From positions 1,126,001-1,190,000 of the forward strand of contig NZ_CP128650.1 in assembly GCF_030644225.1 (NCBI RefSeq): DNA of 64,000 nt. The letters run 5' to 3'. Shown here one piece after another: positions 7,308 through 18,041 of the stretch (within the stretch, counting starts at the first letter, position 1; each line of letters starts with the position of its first letter). A program made the translations under genes and the position numbers. The stretch is from Selenomonas dianae. GTDB taxonomy: Bacteria > Bacillota > Negativicutes > Selenomonadales > Selenomonadaceae. The notes beneath the pieces are model-generated. The model worked only from the letters and a program-made list of their open reading frames with translations, was not told the origin of the DNA and searched no databases.

Positions 7308-9935
7308 TTAGACAGAAGCCTGCTGACGTATGACAGCCACTGCCTCTTCAAATGCCTGCGGAAGTTGCTCCGCATTTTTACCGCCGGCCTGTGCCATATC
7401 AGGACGACCGCCGCCTCCGCCGCCGACTGCTTTTGCAGCTTGCTTGATGATATTACCTGCATGAGCCCCCAGCTTCACTGCCGCCTTGTCTGCCTTGACC
7501 ACCAGACTGACCTTATCATCAATGACAGCTCCGAGAATCACAATTCCGGAATCCAGCTTCTCGCAGGTAAGATCCGCAATATTGCGAAGTTCATCCATGG
7601 AATCTACATTGGCTTTTCCGACAACCACATGGAAATTTCCAATCTCCTGAACCCCCATAAGAAGCTTCTGCACATCTGCCTTATCGCGGAATTCGGCAAA
7701 ACTCCGCAGCTGTTCCTGCATAGACTTTCTCTCGCTTATGAACTTATCAACCTGTGCAACAAGCTCCTCGGATCTCGTCTTTAGTTTATGCGAGAGTTCC
7801 TGCACAGTCCGTGCCATTTCTGTCGCATAAGCACATGCAGCACGACCGGTAATCGCCTCGATGCGGCGCACACCCGCCGCAACGCCCGATTCACTGATAA
7901 TCTTGAACAGACCAATTTGCCCGGTATTGGTCACATGGGATCCACCGCAGAGCTCAATACTGAAGTCCGGAACGCAAACAACACGTACCATATTACCGTA
8001 TTTCTCACCGAAGAGTGCCATAGCGCCAAGGGCCTTCGCCTCATCAATCGGCATCATGGAGATATGGAGGTCAATCGAACGCAGTATCTCCTCATTGACA
8101 AGCTCCTCGACATCACGAAGCTGCTGCTCGCTCACAGGTTCAAAGTTCGTGAAGTCAAAGCGAAGTCGCTCCGGTGTAACAAGCGAACCTGCCTGTTGAA
8201 CATGATCGCCGACAACACGCCGAAGCGCCGCCTGCAAGAGATGGGTCGCCGTATGGTTTCGCGCAGATGAGAGTTTTTTTTCTGTATCAAGGCAAATTTC
8301 TACGGAGTCCCCGCGTTGGATCTGTCCTTCCTCAACATAAGCAAGGTGATAGACCGTTCCATCGGGCAGTCGCTTTGTATTGGTGACGGCGAGACAGCCA
8401 AGTTCACTGCGCAGGACACCCTCATCCCCAACCTGTCCGCCGCCTTCTGCATGAAAAGGGGTTGTACTCAGAATAATTCCGGCACTCTCTCCATCACGCA
8501 GCGAATCAACAAGTTTCCCATCGTGCCAGATTGCAACAACAGTCGCTTTCGTCGCCGCGGCATCCTCCATCAGCCTTCCGGTATCGATCCCCGAAAGATC
8601 CGGAACAGAAACTGCCTGATTTTCTCCGCGTGCACTTCTTGCACGGGTACGCTGCTTCTCCATCTCCTGCTGAAAGCCTTCGCCATCCAAGGTGATTCCA
8701 TTCTCGTGGAGAATCTCTTCGGTAAGCTCACGCGGGAAGCCGTAGGTATCATAGAGTTTGAACCCGATTTCGCCGTGGAGAACGGTTTCATTGGCAGATT
8801 TCAAACGTGTAACCTCATCATTCAGAAGCTCGATTCCCTGTGCCAACGTCGTCGCAAAGCGATCTTCTTCCACACGAATCACACGCTTGATATAGTCCTG
8901 TTTTGTCAGGAGATCACTGAAATCCTTCGCATCGCGGAAAATTTCAACGACGGCATCCACCGTATCATCAAGGAAAGGCTTTGTGATCCCGAGCATACGT
9001 CCATGTCGAATTGCACGGCGGAGTGTGCGCCGCAAAACGTATCCGCGCCCCTCATTCGATGGAAGAATGCCATCCATAATCATGATAGCAACAGAACGCG
9101 CATGGTCTGCAACGACCTTGAGTGAAATATCTTTTTTCGGATCTTCGCCATAAGCTACACCCGAAATTTTAGACGTGTATTCGATGATCGGATAGAGGAG
9201 ATCTGTTTCAAAGTTTGTTTTCTTGTTTTGTACAACAGAGGCAAGTCGCTCCAAGCCGCAGCCCGTATCAATGTTCTTGTGCGCAAGAACATTGTACTCA
9301 CCCTCTTCCGTACGATCGTACTGGGTAAAGACAAGATTCCATATCTCAAGAAAGCGGTCGCAATCGCAGCCAATGCCGCATGTTGGTTCACCACAGCCGC
9401 GTTCTTCGCCGAGATCAATGTAGATCTCGGAGTCCGGACCGCATGGACCGGGTCCGATCTCCCAGAAGTTATCTTTCAACGCAACAATATGATCCGGAAG
9501 CACATCGGTCTGTTCCAACCAGATAGCACGAGCTTCATCATCCTCCGGATAGATGGAAACCCAGAGCTTATCTTTGGGAAGTTCGACAACCTCTGTCAGG
9601 AATTCCCACGCCCACGGAATCGCTTCCTTCTTGAAGTAATCGCCGAAAGAGAAGTTTCCAAGCATCTCAAAAAAGGTCTGATGACGTGCCGTACGTCCGA
9701 CATTCTCGATATCTCCTGTACGAACAGAACGTTGACAGGTGGTAATACGAGTACGTGGAGGTTTCACCTTACCGGTAAAAAAAGGCTTCAGAGGTGCCAT
9801 ACCGGCACCAATCAAAAGAAGCGTAGGATCGTTTTCCGGCACAAGGGAGTAACTCGGCAAACGAAGGTGTCCCTTTTTTTCTGCGAAAAACTGCAAATAT
9901 GCTTCTCGCAGTTCGTTCCCGGTCATATACTTCAA
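7308..9935 (-). CDS. alaS: Alanyl-tRNA synthetase
   Basis: Charges tRNA-Ala. At 875 residues it is full length: N-terminal class II catalytic core (from about residue 5, ELREAYLQFFAEKKGH), editing domain with zinc-site HTATHLLQAAL (about residue 565) and CGGSHV (about 665), and a C-terminal coiled-coil/C-Ala domain with AVGGGGGGRPDMAQAGG near the end. The start is TTG at 9935: AGGAGG is nine bases upstream, whereas the next ATG (9926) would be 18 bases away. It is transcribed from its own extended -10 promoter after ftsK. Confidence 0.97.
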   Translation of the reverse strand: MKYMTGNELREAYLQFFAEKKGHLRLPSYSLVPENDPTLLLIGAGMAPLKPFFTGKVKPPRTRITTCQRSVRTGDIENVGRTARHQTFFEMLGNFSFGDYFKKEAIPWAWEFLTEVVELPKDKLWVSIYPEDDEARAIWLEQTDVLPDHIVALKDNFWEIGPGPCGPDSEIYIDLGEERGCGEPTCGIGCDCDRFLEIWNLVFTQYDRTEEGEYNVLAHKNIDTGCGLERLASVVQNKKTNFETDLLYPIIEYTSKISGVAYGEDPKKDISLKVVADHARSVAIMIMDGILPSNEGRGYVLRRTLRRAIRHGRMLGITKPFLDDTVDAVVEIFRDAKDFSDLLTKQDYIKRVIRVEEDRFATTLAQGIELLNDEVTRLKSANETVLHGEIGFKLYDTYGFPRELTEEILHENGITLDGEGFQQEMEKQRTRARSARGENQAVSVPDLSGIDTGRLMEDAAATKATVVAIWHDGKLVDSLRDGESAGIILSTTPFHAEGGGQVGDEGVLRSELGCLAVTNTKRLPDGTVYHLAYVEEGQIQRGDSVEICLDTEKKLSSARNHTATHLLQAALRRVVGDHVQQAGSLVTPERLRFDFTNFEPVSEQQLRDVEELVNEEILRSIDLHISMMPIDEAKALGAMALFGEKYGNMVRVVCVPDFSIELCGGSHVTNTGQIGLFKIISESGVAAGVRRIEAITGRAACAYATEMARTVQELSHKLKTRSEELVAQVDKFISERKSMQEQLRSFAEFRDKADVQKLLMGVQEIGNFHVVVGKANVDSMDELRNIADLTCEKLDSGIVILGAVIDDKVSLVVKADKAAVKLGAHAGNIIKQAAKAVGGGGGGRPDMAQAGGKNAEQLPQAFEEAVAVIRQQASV

Positions 9936-9984
9936 TGTAATCGCCCTCCTAAAACCATGTTCGCAAAGAAGTTGAGTGTGCGTA

Positions 9985-9993
9985 AGTATAGCA
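9985..9993 (-). promoter_or_regulatory. Extended -10 promoter element before alaS
   Basis: Minus-strand TGCTATACT (-10 hexamer 9990-9985), about 50 bp before the start codon. The -35 region is AT-rich without a clear hexamer. There is no T-box motif in this short leader. Confidence 0.55.
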
Positions 9994-10062
9994 TAAAATC
10001 AAAGAAAAATATAGAAATCCCGTCATCTCAAAACGGTATACATTCGCTCACATATTTCAGCA

Positions 10063-12660
10063 TTACATGATACTTTTTACTAATTCTTTTGCCTGTTCTG
10101 ATGTCATAAGGATTTCCCGCGGTTTATTACCGCCGACACTTGGTCCGATGATACGCAGTTCCTCCATTGTATCGACCAGCCGTGCCGCTCGGGTGTACCC
10201 CACGCCCAGTCTGCGTTGAATATTGGATGAGGACGCCTGACCTGTGGACATGACAAGTTCAATGGCATCGGGAAGAAGTTGATCCTGCTTGATCTGCACC
10301 CCATCGTCCTCTGCGCTATCCTCGCCTGCGGCTTCACTCTCCATATAGTCAATGAGTTCCTCATTCTCACTGATCTCTTGTTCCTGTGCACGGATAAAGT
10401 CCAGCAGCATCTCAACTTCTTCATCGCTGATGAATGCGCCCTGCACACGAATCGGCTTGGGAGCTCCCTGGGGAGAGAAAAGCATATCACCTTTTCCGAG
10501 AAGGGTCTCTGCCCCACCGCGATCCAAGATCGTACGCGAATCCACCTGTGACGAAACAGCAAAAGAGATACGGGACGGCAGATTTGCCTTGATGATCCCC
10601 GTGATGACATTCACCGAGGGTCGCTGTGTTGCGAGGATCATGTGAATGCCTGCGGCACGTGCCTTTTGGAGGATGCGGCAGATGGCATCCTCCACATCTT
10701 TCGGCGATACCATCATGAGATCTGCAAGCTCATCGATAACGATGACAATGAGCGGAATCTTTTCCTCCGGATATCGACGGTTGAAGGATTTGATATCGCG
10801 AACACCGTGATTCGCAAAAATAGAATAGCGTTTTTCCATCTCCTGCACCGCCCAGTTCAGCACGGAAGACGCTTTTTTCGGATCGGTCACAACGGGAACC
10901 ATGAGATGCGGAATCCCGTTGTAGTTTGAGAGTTCCACCATCTTCGGATCGATCAGGATGAGTTTTACTTCATCCGGTGTTGCTTTGAACAGGATACTTG
11001 AGATCAAGGTATTGATACACACAGATTTACCGGAGCCCGTTGCACCTGCAACCAGGAGATGAGGCATTTTCCCGATATCTGCAAAAATTGCCTGTCCACT
11101 GATGTCCATTCCAAGGCCAACCGTGAGTTTGGATGACGCCTCTTGAAACTGCGGGTTCTCCAACACCTCGCGAAGCTGAACACTTTCCAACGTACGATTT
11201 GGAATCTCAATACCGATTGCCGCCTTGCCGGGAACAGGCTCTATGCGCACCGAGGAAGTCGCAAGCTGCAGAGCGATGTCTTCCGCAAGATTCGTGATCT
11301 TGCTCACCTTCACCCCGGGCGCAGGTTCCAGATCATAGCGCGTTACTGCAGGTCCATGACAGAAACTGACCACCTTTGCATTCACATGGAAACTTTCAAG
11401 CGTCTGCTGCAAGACATGGGCGTTTTCCTTGATCTCCTGGGCTAAAGTCTCATTCTCTTTCTTGATGTGCTTGGAAAGAATATGCGTAACTTTGGGAAGC
11501 TCATAGGGACGCTCTCCTGTTGTTTCATCGGCGACAGTGGAAGTTGGCGGCACAGGAGGAGGAGAAACGAGCGAAACAGCAGGTTCTTCCACTGAAAGGC
11601 AGTCGGGGACATCCGCATGTTCCTCGACCGCATCGTCCTCCTCTTCCTCCACAGGTATGCACGCATCCATTATGATGGAAGACTGCTCCACAGGCATAAG
11701 AGGCTCATCATCCTGTGCTTCAATTTCCTGTTCATAGTCAAATGGAATCGGTGCGGGAGCTTCCGGCTCTTCCTCTATCGAAGGAGATTCTGTTGTCGAA
11801 GCAAGCACATCATACATCTGCACAGGCTCTGCTTCCTGCACCTCATTTTCTTCGCAGGGAAGGGGTTCTGCGTCCGGTTCAGGAGAAGTCGTTTCCACAA
11901 TCTCCTCGACCTGTGCGGTATCAGTCTTTTTATGTTCCTCTGCAAACATGGGATCATTTACCTGATTATAAGGCACAGCAGACAGTGTATCATGAGCAAT
12001 CGCTGATGTTTTCGTTTCGATTTTCTCTGCCACAGCGCTCACCTTTTCGCGCGTTGTTTGGAGAACAACACCTGCTGCATTTGCGCCCTTTTTTGCCTGT
12101 TCTTTTGTTTTCATATAGCCGGAGGCAAGCGACCATGTCGTAGCCAAAAGAACAGATCCAACAACGATGGTGCTCAATAAAATGATCGCACCATCCACAC
12201 CAAAACAGCTGCGCAGCAGGAAGAGAAGACCGCCGCCGATCAATCCCCCACCGTCCGCGAGATTTTGCGGTAGTATTTCCTCGTCAACAGGAATGACAAA
12301 ATGATGCCATACAGCAAGGAGTGAAACGAACAAGCCGATGACACCAAAGAATTTTTTTGTATAGAGAAGGCCACGATGGTGTATGATGTATTGCAGACTT
12401 ATGAGGGCGATAATCAAAAGCGAGAAAGGTGCGCCCCAACCAAAGAGATAGCGAAAGAAATCCGCGAAAAAGAAGCCTACAAAGCCAACATTCAGTCCAA
12501 GAATTCCGACCCCTGAAATCAGAGCAAACGTAAGAAGGATAAGACCAATGAGTTCATACTTCCGTCCTGATCCGTTCGGCGCCGTACTCCTCCGTTTGGT
12601 GGAAACAGACCGCGACGTTCGTCGGCCAGAACTTTTCTTTCCCAAAAACAATCCCTCCAT
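10063..12660 (-). CDS. ftsK: DNA translocase FtsK/SpoIIIE
   Basis: Septum-located DNA pump that clears chromosomes during division. The N-terminal quarter holds four membrane segments. It is followed by an acidic, proline-rich linker (about residues 200-400), then the RecA-like motor with Walker A GATGSGKS (about residue 536) and the C-terminal gamma winged helix (DAIELVMSTGQASSSNIQRRLGVGY begins about 70 from the end). I chose the ATG at 12660, giving 865 residues. The upstream in-frame codons to 12702 run through a hairpin (12671-12695, arms GCCCCCGCCCT and AGAGCGGAGGC) and lack family character. The hairpin contains the G-rich stretch just before the ATG and might limit translation. Confidence 0.95.
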   Translation of the reverse strand: MEGLFLGKKSSGRRTSRSVSTKRRSTAPNGSGRKYELIGLILLTFALISGVGILGLNVGFVGFFFADFFRYLFGWGAPFSLLIIALISLQYIIHHRGLLYTKKFFGVIGLFVSLLAVWHHFVIPVDEEILPQNLADGGGLIGGGLLFLLRSCFGVDGAIILLSTIVVGSVLLATTWSLASGYMKTKEQAKKGANAAGVVLQTTREKVSAVAEKIETKTSAIAHDTLSAVPYNQVNDPMFAEEHKKTDTAQVEEIVETTSPEPDAEPLPCEENEVQEAEPVQMYDVLASTTESPSIEEEPEAPAPIPFDYEQEIEAQDDEPLMPVEQSSIIMDACIPVEEEEDDAVEEHADVPDCLSVEEPAVSLVSPPPVPPTSTVADETTGERPYELPKVTHILSKHIKKENETLAQEIKENAHVLQQTLESFHVNAKVVSFCHGPAVTRYDLEPAPGVKVSKITNLAEDIALQLATSSVRIEPVPGKAAIGIEIPNRTLESVQLREVLENPQFQEASSKLTVGLGMDISGQAIFADIGKMPHLLVAGATGSGKSVCINTLISSILFKATPDEVKLILIDPKMVELSNYNGIPHLMVPVVTDPKKASSVLNWAVQEMEKRYSIFANHGVRDIKSFNRRYPEEKIPLIVIVIDELADLMMVSPKDVEDAICRILQKARAAGIHMILATQRPSVNVITGIIKANLPSRISFAVSSQVDSRTILDRGGAETLLGKGDMLFSPQGAPKPIRVQGAFISDEEVEMLLDFIRAQEQEISENEELIDYMESEAAGEDSAEDDGVQIKQDQLLPDAIELVMSTGQASSSNIQRRLGVGYTRAARLVDTMEELRIIGPSVGGNKPREILMTSEQAKELVKSIM

Positions 12661-12736
12661 ATCACAGTATGCCCCCGCCCTGAGAGAGCGGAGGCATAGC
12701 AAATGAAATCACCATTGTCTATGGTACATCAGTATA

Positions 12737-14014
12737 CTATTTTGTAAGGCGATCTGCAACTTTTTGTGCTTCAAACAGAATACGCTCTTCATCCATGGTT
12801 GTGAGTGCACCGTTCTCCATGAGAATTTTTCCGTCCACCATCACCGTGTCAATGGATGAGGATTTCGCAGCGTACGCAAGGAGAGACACAGGATTGTAGC
12901 ACGGTGTCCATGCTGCACCACGCATGGAAAAGAGGACAATATCCGCCTTATCCCCTGCCCGAAGTCGACCGACATCGTGCAGGGAAAGTGCCTGTGCACC
13001 ATACTCCGTCCCCATCTTGACTGCAGTGAGTGCCGGAACAGCAAGCGGGTCGAGCGTATGCACCTTGTGCATTAGCGCTGCGAGCTGAACCTCATCCAGC
13101 ATATCCAGATTGTTATTACTGGATGCGCCGTCCGTGCCGAGTGCAACACAAACGCCATCTTCCAACAAACGAGGTACGGGAGCCGTTCCGCTGGCAAGCT
13201 TCATATTGCTGCCGGGATTATGTGCGACACGGATATGATATTTCTTGATAATATCAATGTCCTCATCGTCCAAATGCACACAGTGGGCGGCAAGTGTTCC
13301 ATTCTCAAACAATCCCGTCGAAGCGACATGGGCAAACGGTCGCTTGCCATATTCCTTCAGGCAGTTCTCGATCTCGCCCACAGTCTCCGACATATGGATA
13401 TGAACCTCAGCACCAAGTGCCTGTGCCTTGGCAGCAATTTTTTTCAAGTAGTCCGGCGGACAGGTATAGAGAGCATGGGGGCCAAACATGACGGTGATGC
13501 GCCCCTGTGCCGCTCCATGATAGTTCTCATAGAGTGCGGCATTCTCCTCCAACTTCTTGTCACTGTCAGGCGCAACACCGATCAGACCGCGCGAAAGTAC
13601 ACCGCGCAGACCGGAGACATCAACGACCTCGGCAACGCGCTCCATATCCGGCCCGTACATATCGGCAAATGCCGTCGTACCACTGCGGATCATTTCAACT
13701 GCCGCAAGCATAGCCCCCCAGTAAATATCATCCGAACGCAGTTTTGCCTCAATCGGCCAGATCATCTGCTCCAACCAATCCATCAGCTTCATATCATCTG
13801 CATAGCTGCGCAGGAGTGTCATGGAGGCATGGGTATGCGCATTGACGAATCCGGGAATTGCAAAATGCTGTGTACCATCAATAATTTTTTCTGCCTGAAA
13901 ATCCTCAGGAACATCTCCCACAGCCACAATCCGATCATCGGCAATGGCAATGTTTACAAGGGGGGTCGTCCCATCCGGCAGAAGCGCAATGACATTTTTG
14001 ATCAGCGTATTCAA
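12737..14014 (-). CDS. mtaD: 5-methylthioadenosine/S-adenosylhomocysteine deaminase
   Basis: Zinc amidohydrolase of 425 residues that deaminates SAH, MTA or related nucleosides to the inosyl forms. The metal motif HTHASM is in GFVNAHTHASMTLLRSYADD (about 57-75). HMSETVGEIENC carries another metal histidine, and LGTDGASSNNNLDM the metal aspartate. It lies 11 nt after ahcY, so the two probably act together in clearing S-adenosylhomocysteine. A guanine or cytosine deaminase is less likely because of the LRSYADDMKLMDWLEQMIWP signature and the ahcY context. Confidence 0.9.
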   Translation of the reverse strand: MNTLIKNVIALLPDGTTPLVNIAIADDRIVAVGDVPEDFQAEKIIDGTQHFAIPGFVNAHTHASMTLLRSYADDMKLMDWLEQMIWPIEAKLRSDDIYWGAMLAAVEMIRSGTTAFADMYGPDMERVAEVVDVSGLRGVLSRGLIGVAPDSDKKLEENAALYENYHGAAQGRITVMFGPHALYTCPPDYLKKIAAKAQALGAEVHIHMSETVGEIENCLKEYGKRPFAHVASTGLFENGTLAAHCVHLDDEDIDIIKKYHIRVAHNPGSNMKLASGTAPVPRLLEDGVCVALGTDGASSNNNLDMLDEVQLAALMHKVHTLDPLAVPALTAVKMGTEYGAQALSLHDVGRLRAGDKADIVLFSMRGAAWTPCYNPVSLLAYAAKSSSIDTVMVDGKILMENGALTTMDEERILFEAQKVADRLTK

Positions 14015-14025
14015 TGCAGTCTCTC

Positions 14026-15267
14026 CTATGCCAGTCCGAGGTATTCTTTTTGCTCTGCACTGAGCTCATCAATCCGAATGCCAAGGGAGTTCAACTTGAT
14101 GTTTGCAATCTCGACATTGATCTCATCCGGCATGAGGTGTACGCCCTTCTTCATCTCTTTTCCATGGCGGACAAGATGAAGTGCTGAGAAAAATTGCACG
14201 CCAAACGAGAGATCCATGATCTCCGCAGGATGCCCGTCACCTGCCGCAAGATTGACCAGACGCCCCTCCGCGAGGAGATACAGATGGCGTCCATCCGACT
14301 GCACGAACTCACGGATATTATTACGTACAATCTCATTCGATACAGAACCCGCAGTCAGCTCCGGAATGTTGATCTCAACATCGAAATGACCGGAATTCGC
14401 CATCATCGCGCCGTCTTTCATCACATCAAAGTGACGCTTGCAAAGGATATCCTTATTTCCCGTGAGCGTCAGGAAGATGTCGCCCACCTTTGCCGCCTCG
14501 TCCATCGGCATGACAGAGAAGCCGTCAAAGACCGCCTCAATCGCCTTGATCGGATCGACTTCCGTGATGATGACATTCGCACCAAGACCACGTGCACGCA
14601 TCGCACCGCCCTTGCCGCACCAGCCATAGCCCGCAATAACAACGGTTTTTCCTGCAATAACGAGGTTTGTTGTACGCATGATGCCGTCCCATGTGGACTG
14701 ACCCGTCCCATAGCGGTTGTCAAAGAGATACTTACAATATGCGTCATTTGCTGCAATCATCGGAAACTCAAGTTTTCCTTGACGCTCCAAAGCCTTTAGA
14801 CGGTGCACCCCCGTCGTTGTCTCCTCTGACCCTCCAATCAGTCCGGGAAGAAGATCCCGCCTTGTTGTATGAAGCATATCAACCAGGTCGCCGCCGTCAT
14901 CAATGACAATGTCCGGCTGAATATCAAGTGCCTTATTAAGGAACACAGAATATTCTTCCTCCGTGCAGCCATGCCACGCAAAGACATGAATGCCCTCCTC
15001 AACAAGTGCTGCCGCAACATCGTCCTGTGTGGACAGAGGATTGCTGCCTGTAACGGCAACCTCTGCTCCGGCGTGCTTGAAGATCGTTGCCATGTAGGCA
15101 GTCTTCGCCTCAAGATGCAGGGTAATGACCATCTTGATGCCGGCAAACGGCTTTGTGACTGAATACTCCTTATCGGCTGCGGCCATCACCGGCATAAAAC
15201 GCTTTACCCAATCAATCTTTGCGTGACCGGATGGTGCGAGTGCAATATCCCGAATCATAGATTTCAT
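14026..15267 (-). CDS. ahcY: Adenosylhomocysteinase (S-adenosyl/inosylhomocysteine hydrolase)
   Basis: NAD-containing hydrolase that splits S-adenosylhomocysteine, or the inosyl analogue, to homocysteine and nucleoside. The 413 residues are the short bacterial/archaeal form. The NAD site GYGWCGKGGAMRARGLGANV is near residue 210. The substrate region includes the catalytic LEFPMIAANDAYCKYLFDN and the C-terminal HPAEIMDLSF. The ATG at 15267 follows AAAGGAG. It sits between cobO and mtaD with 11-nt gaps. With mtaD next door, the physiological substrate may be S-inosylhomocysteine (inference). Confidence 0.94.
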   Translation of the reverse strand: MKSMIRDIALAPSGHAKIDWVKRFMPVMAAADKEYSVTKPFAGIKMVITLHLEAKTAYMATIFKHAGAEVAVTGSNPLSTQDDVAAALVEEGIHVFAWHGCTEEEYSVFLNKALDIQPDIVIDDGGDLVDMLHTTRRDLLPGLIGGSEETTTGVHRLKALERQGKLEFPMIAANDAYCKYLFDNRYGTGQSTWDGIMRTTNLVIAGKTVVIAGYGWCGKGGAMRARGLGANVIITEVDPIKAIEAVFDGFSVMPMDEAAKVGDIFLTLTGNKDILCKRHFDVMKDGAMMANSGHFDVEINIPELTAGSVSNEIVRNNIREFVQSDGRHLYLLAEGRLVNLAAGDGHPAEIMDLSFGVQFFSALHLVRHGKEMKKGVHLMPDEINVEIANIKLNSLGIRIDELSAEQKEYLGLA

Positions 15268-15278
15268 GTAAAACTCCT

Positions 15279-15848
15279 TTAATTTTCAATTCCCTTACGC
15301 GCAGGAAGCCCCTGTTCGTAGTAGTGACGTACTTCCTTCATTTCTGTGATAAGATCTGCACGGTCAAGAAGCCATTTAGGTGCATTTCTGCCTGTGCAGA
15401 CGAGTTCCATTTGCACGGGAAGGATTTCCATCAGTTTCTCCATCTGCACTCTCTGCAAGAGATCAAACGAAAGCGCAATATTGACCTCATCCAGAATGAC
15501 AAGCTCCGCTTCTTTTTTTGATATGACCTCCATCACTCGATCAAATCCGAATGTTAGCAAGGAAACATAATCTGCCGGAGGATTTCCCTTGGGAAAGATA
15601 ACAACATCATCGCCCAGCAGTTCCCGTGCTTTTTCATCCATCATCCCCTCTTCTGCGACAAAGAATGGTTTTCCACTGGTTTCTATGGTCATGTTCGGCA
15701 TCTTACGTAAAATCTGTTGCTCACTATAAGCAAAGCTTTTCATGAACTGCATCATGAACACGCGGTATCCCGCACCAAGGGCGCGTATTGCAAGACCGAT
15801 TGCGGCAGTTGTCTTTCCCTTGCCGTTCCCGGTATATACCTGAATCAT
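15279..15848 (-). CDS. cobO: Cob(I)yrinic acid a,c-diamide adenosyltransferase
   Basis: CobA/CobO-type corrinoid adenosyltransferase, 189 residues, that transfers the adenosyl group of ATP to cob(I)alamin or its precursors in the cytoplasm. It begins [20 protein letters not shown] with the P-loop GNGKGKTT at residues 7-14 and has the family region LVILDEVNIALSF. The ATG overlaps the pnp stop by one base (TGATG). It is not next to other corrin genes; its partners here are pnp and ahcY, although a cobalamin riboswitch operates elsewhere in the window. Confidence 0.92.
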   Translation of the reverse strand: MIQVYTGNGKGKTTAAIGLAIRALGAGYRVFMMQFMKSFAYSEQQILRKMPNMTIETSGKPFFVAEEGMMDEKARELLGDDVVIFPKGNPPADYVSLLTFGFDRVMEVISKKEAELVILDEVNIALSFDLLQRVQMEKLMEILPVQMELVCTGRNAPKWLLDRADLITEMKEVRHYYEQGLPARKGIEN

Positions 15849-17917
15849 CAGAGAAGTGCCTTATGACTGACGTTGATGCGCCCCTTATCATCAATCTCAA
15901 CGACCTTGACCTCAAGCTGGTCACCGATCTTCACCACATCCTCGACATTCTCCACGCGATGTTTTGCGAGCTGTGAAATGTGACAAAGTCCCTCTTTGCC
16001 GGGAAGAAGTTCGACAAATGCACCAAACTTCAGGAAGCGCGTGACACGTCCCGTATAGACCTCTCCGACCTCAACTTCACGCACGATGTCCTCGATCATT
16101 TTGCGGGCACGATCCATGGCCTCCATATTCGGAGACGTAATGAAGATGTTTCCATCCTCATGAATATCAACATCCACCCCCGTTTCATCAATGATCTTGC
16201 GGACAACCTTGCCGCCCGTTCCAATGACATCGCGTATTTTATCAACGTCAATGGTGATGACCTCTACACGCGGGGCATATGGCGAGAGCTCTGCAGCGGG
16301 TTTATCAATGCACGCAAGCATCTTCTCAAGGATGAATGCGCGTCCCTGCTTTGCTTGCGCCAGTGCCGAGGCGAGAATATCTCGCGTAATCCCGGCAATC
16401 TTGATGTCCATCTGAATTGCCGTAATGCCTTTCGCTGTCCCGGCAACTTTGAAATCCATATCACCGAGTGCATCCTCCATCCCCTGAATATCTGTCAGGA
16501 TGGAGTAGTCATCCCCATCGCGTACGAGTCCCATTGCGACACCGGACACAGGACGCTTGATTGGAACACCGGCACACATAAGCGACAGCGTACTTCCGCA
16601 GACACTCCCCATCGAACTCGATCCGTTTGACTCAAGAATCTCTGAAACAAGACGGATCGTATAGGGAAAGTCTTCAATCGACGGAATCATCGGGAAAAGA
16701 GCTCGTTCCGCGAGTGCGCCATGCCCGATCTCGCGTCTGCCGGGACTGCGCATGGGACGCGCCTCACCGACACTGTAACCTGGGAAGTTATAGTGATGCA
16801 AATAGTGTTTCGTTGTTTCCGGTCCAAGCCCGTCAATAATCTGCTCGTCTCCAATCGAACCAAGCGTTGTGACAGTGAGTACCTGTGTCTGCCCTCTGGT
16901 GAAGAGCCCTGAACCATGCGCACGCGGCAAAATACCGATCTCGCAGCTGACAGGTCGCACTTCATCCAACGCACGTCCATCCGGGCGAATTTTTTCATGC
17001 GTAATCATATGGCGGACAATGCCCTTTTCAATCTTGTAGAGGATCTGTGAGATCTCCTTCGCAGCTTCCGGATATTCCTCGACGAAATGCTCGATCGTCT
17101 CCGCTTTAATCGCGGCAATATCAGCATCACGCATGAGCTTGTCACTGTTCCGCGTTGCCGCATCAAGACGTTCCTCCGAATACGCACGCACCTTGGATTC
17201 GAGTTCCTCCGACACCGTAAAGATGGCAGGGGTCTGTTTCTCCTTGCCGCATGAACTCTGAATCATCTGCTGAAACTCAACAAGGCGGCGGATTTCAGCA
17301 TGACCAAATAAGATCGCGTCCAACACAACCTCTTCGGAAAGCTCATTTGCTCCCGCCTCCACCATCATCACAGCATCGTATGACCCGGCAACGGTAAGGT
17401 TGAGTTCCGATACTGCACGCTGCTGCTCCGTCGGGTTGATGACAAATTCCCCATCAACATAGCCAACACGCACGCCGGCAATCGGTCCCATAAAAGGAAT
17501 ATCTGATACAGAGAGCGCACAAGAAGCACCGATCATCGCAGCAATTTCCGGAGGATTGTCCTGTTCAACACACAATACGGTCGCAACGATCTGGACATCA
17601 TTCCGAAAACCTTCGGGGAAAAGAGGTCGGATAGGACGGTCAATGAGACGCGCACAGAGCACAGCATCGCTGCTCGGACGCCCCTCACGCTTGATAAAGC
17701 CGCCAGGAATCTTCCCTGCCGCATACATCTTTTCCTCATAGTCCACGGTCAGAGGAAAAAAATCGACTCCTTCACGCGGCGCACTTGAAGCAGTTGCTGT
17801 CACCAAGACAACGGTATCTCCATAACGAACCAAGACAGCACCGTTCGCCTGCTTTGCCATCTTTCCCTGCTCTATGGTAAGTTTTCGTCCGCCCAGCTCA
17901 ATTTCGAAACATTGCAT
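15848..17917 (-). CDS. pnp: Polyribonucleotide nucleotidyltransferase
   Basis: 3'-to-5' phosphorolytic exoribonuclease (PNPase) of the RNA degradation machinery. The 689 residues carry two RNase PH domains with a helical linker, a KH domain ([20 protein letters not shown], about 548-570) and a C-terminal S1 domain ([20 protein letters not shown], about 616-635). AGGAGG lies five bases before the ATG. It follows rpsO, the classical rpsO-pnp order, but a strong terminator stands between them. It leads the cobO-ahcY-mtaD run. Confidence 0.97.
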   Translation of the reverse strand: MQCFEIELGGRKLTIEQGKMAKQANGAVLVRYGDTVVLVTATASSAPREGVDFFPLTVDYEEKMYAAGKIPGGFIKREGRPSSDAVLCARLIDRPIRPLFPEGFRNDVQIVATVLCVEQDNPPEIAAMIGASCALSVSDIPFMGPIAGVRVGYVDGEFVINPTEQQRAVSELNLTVAGSYDAVMMVEAGANELSEEVVLDAILFGHAEIRRLVEFQQMIQSSCGKEKQTPAIFTVSEELESKVRAYSEERLDAATRNSDKLMRDADIAAIKAETIEHFVEEYPEAAKEISQILYKIEKGIVRHMITHEKIRPDGRALDEVRPVSCEIGILPRAHGSGLFTRGQTQVLTVTTLGSIGDEQIIDGLGPETTKHYLHHYNFPGYSVGEARPMRSPGRREIGHGALAERALFPMIPSIEDFPYTIRLVSEILESNGSSSMGSVCGSTLSLMCAGVPIKRPVSGVAMGLVRDGDDYSILTDIQGMEDALGDMDFKVAGTAKGITAIQMDIKIAGITRDILASALAQAKQGRAFILEKMLACIDKPAAELSPYAPRVEVITIDVDKIRDVIGTGGKVVRKIIDETGVDVDIHEDGNIFITSPNMEAMDRARKMIEDIVREVEVGEVYTGRVTRFLKFGAFVELLPGKEGLCHISQLAKHRVENVEDVVKIGDQLEVKVVEIDDKGRINVSHKALL

Positions 17918-17998
17918 AATATCCTCCTAGATCTCTCTGTTCGTTCCATATGACAAAAGCATTCGACAAAATATCATAGAATCCTTGTCCCGATAGCA

Positions 17999-18021
17999 AA
18001 AAAGCGGGGAATCCCCCGCTC
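17999..18021 (-). terminator. Terminator after rpsO
   Basis: Stem AGCGGGG / CCCCGCT (18004-18010, 18015-18021), loop of 4, followed on the minus strand by a T-run (A-run 17999-18004). It lies 21 bp past the rpsO stop. Confidence 0.85.
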
Positions 18022-18041
18022 TTTCTCTTTGTTCTGAAATA

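Noticed and set aside
9936-10062. T-box leader before alaS
   Set aside because: Only about 50 nt from the -10 to the start and no specifier or antiterminator motif.
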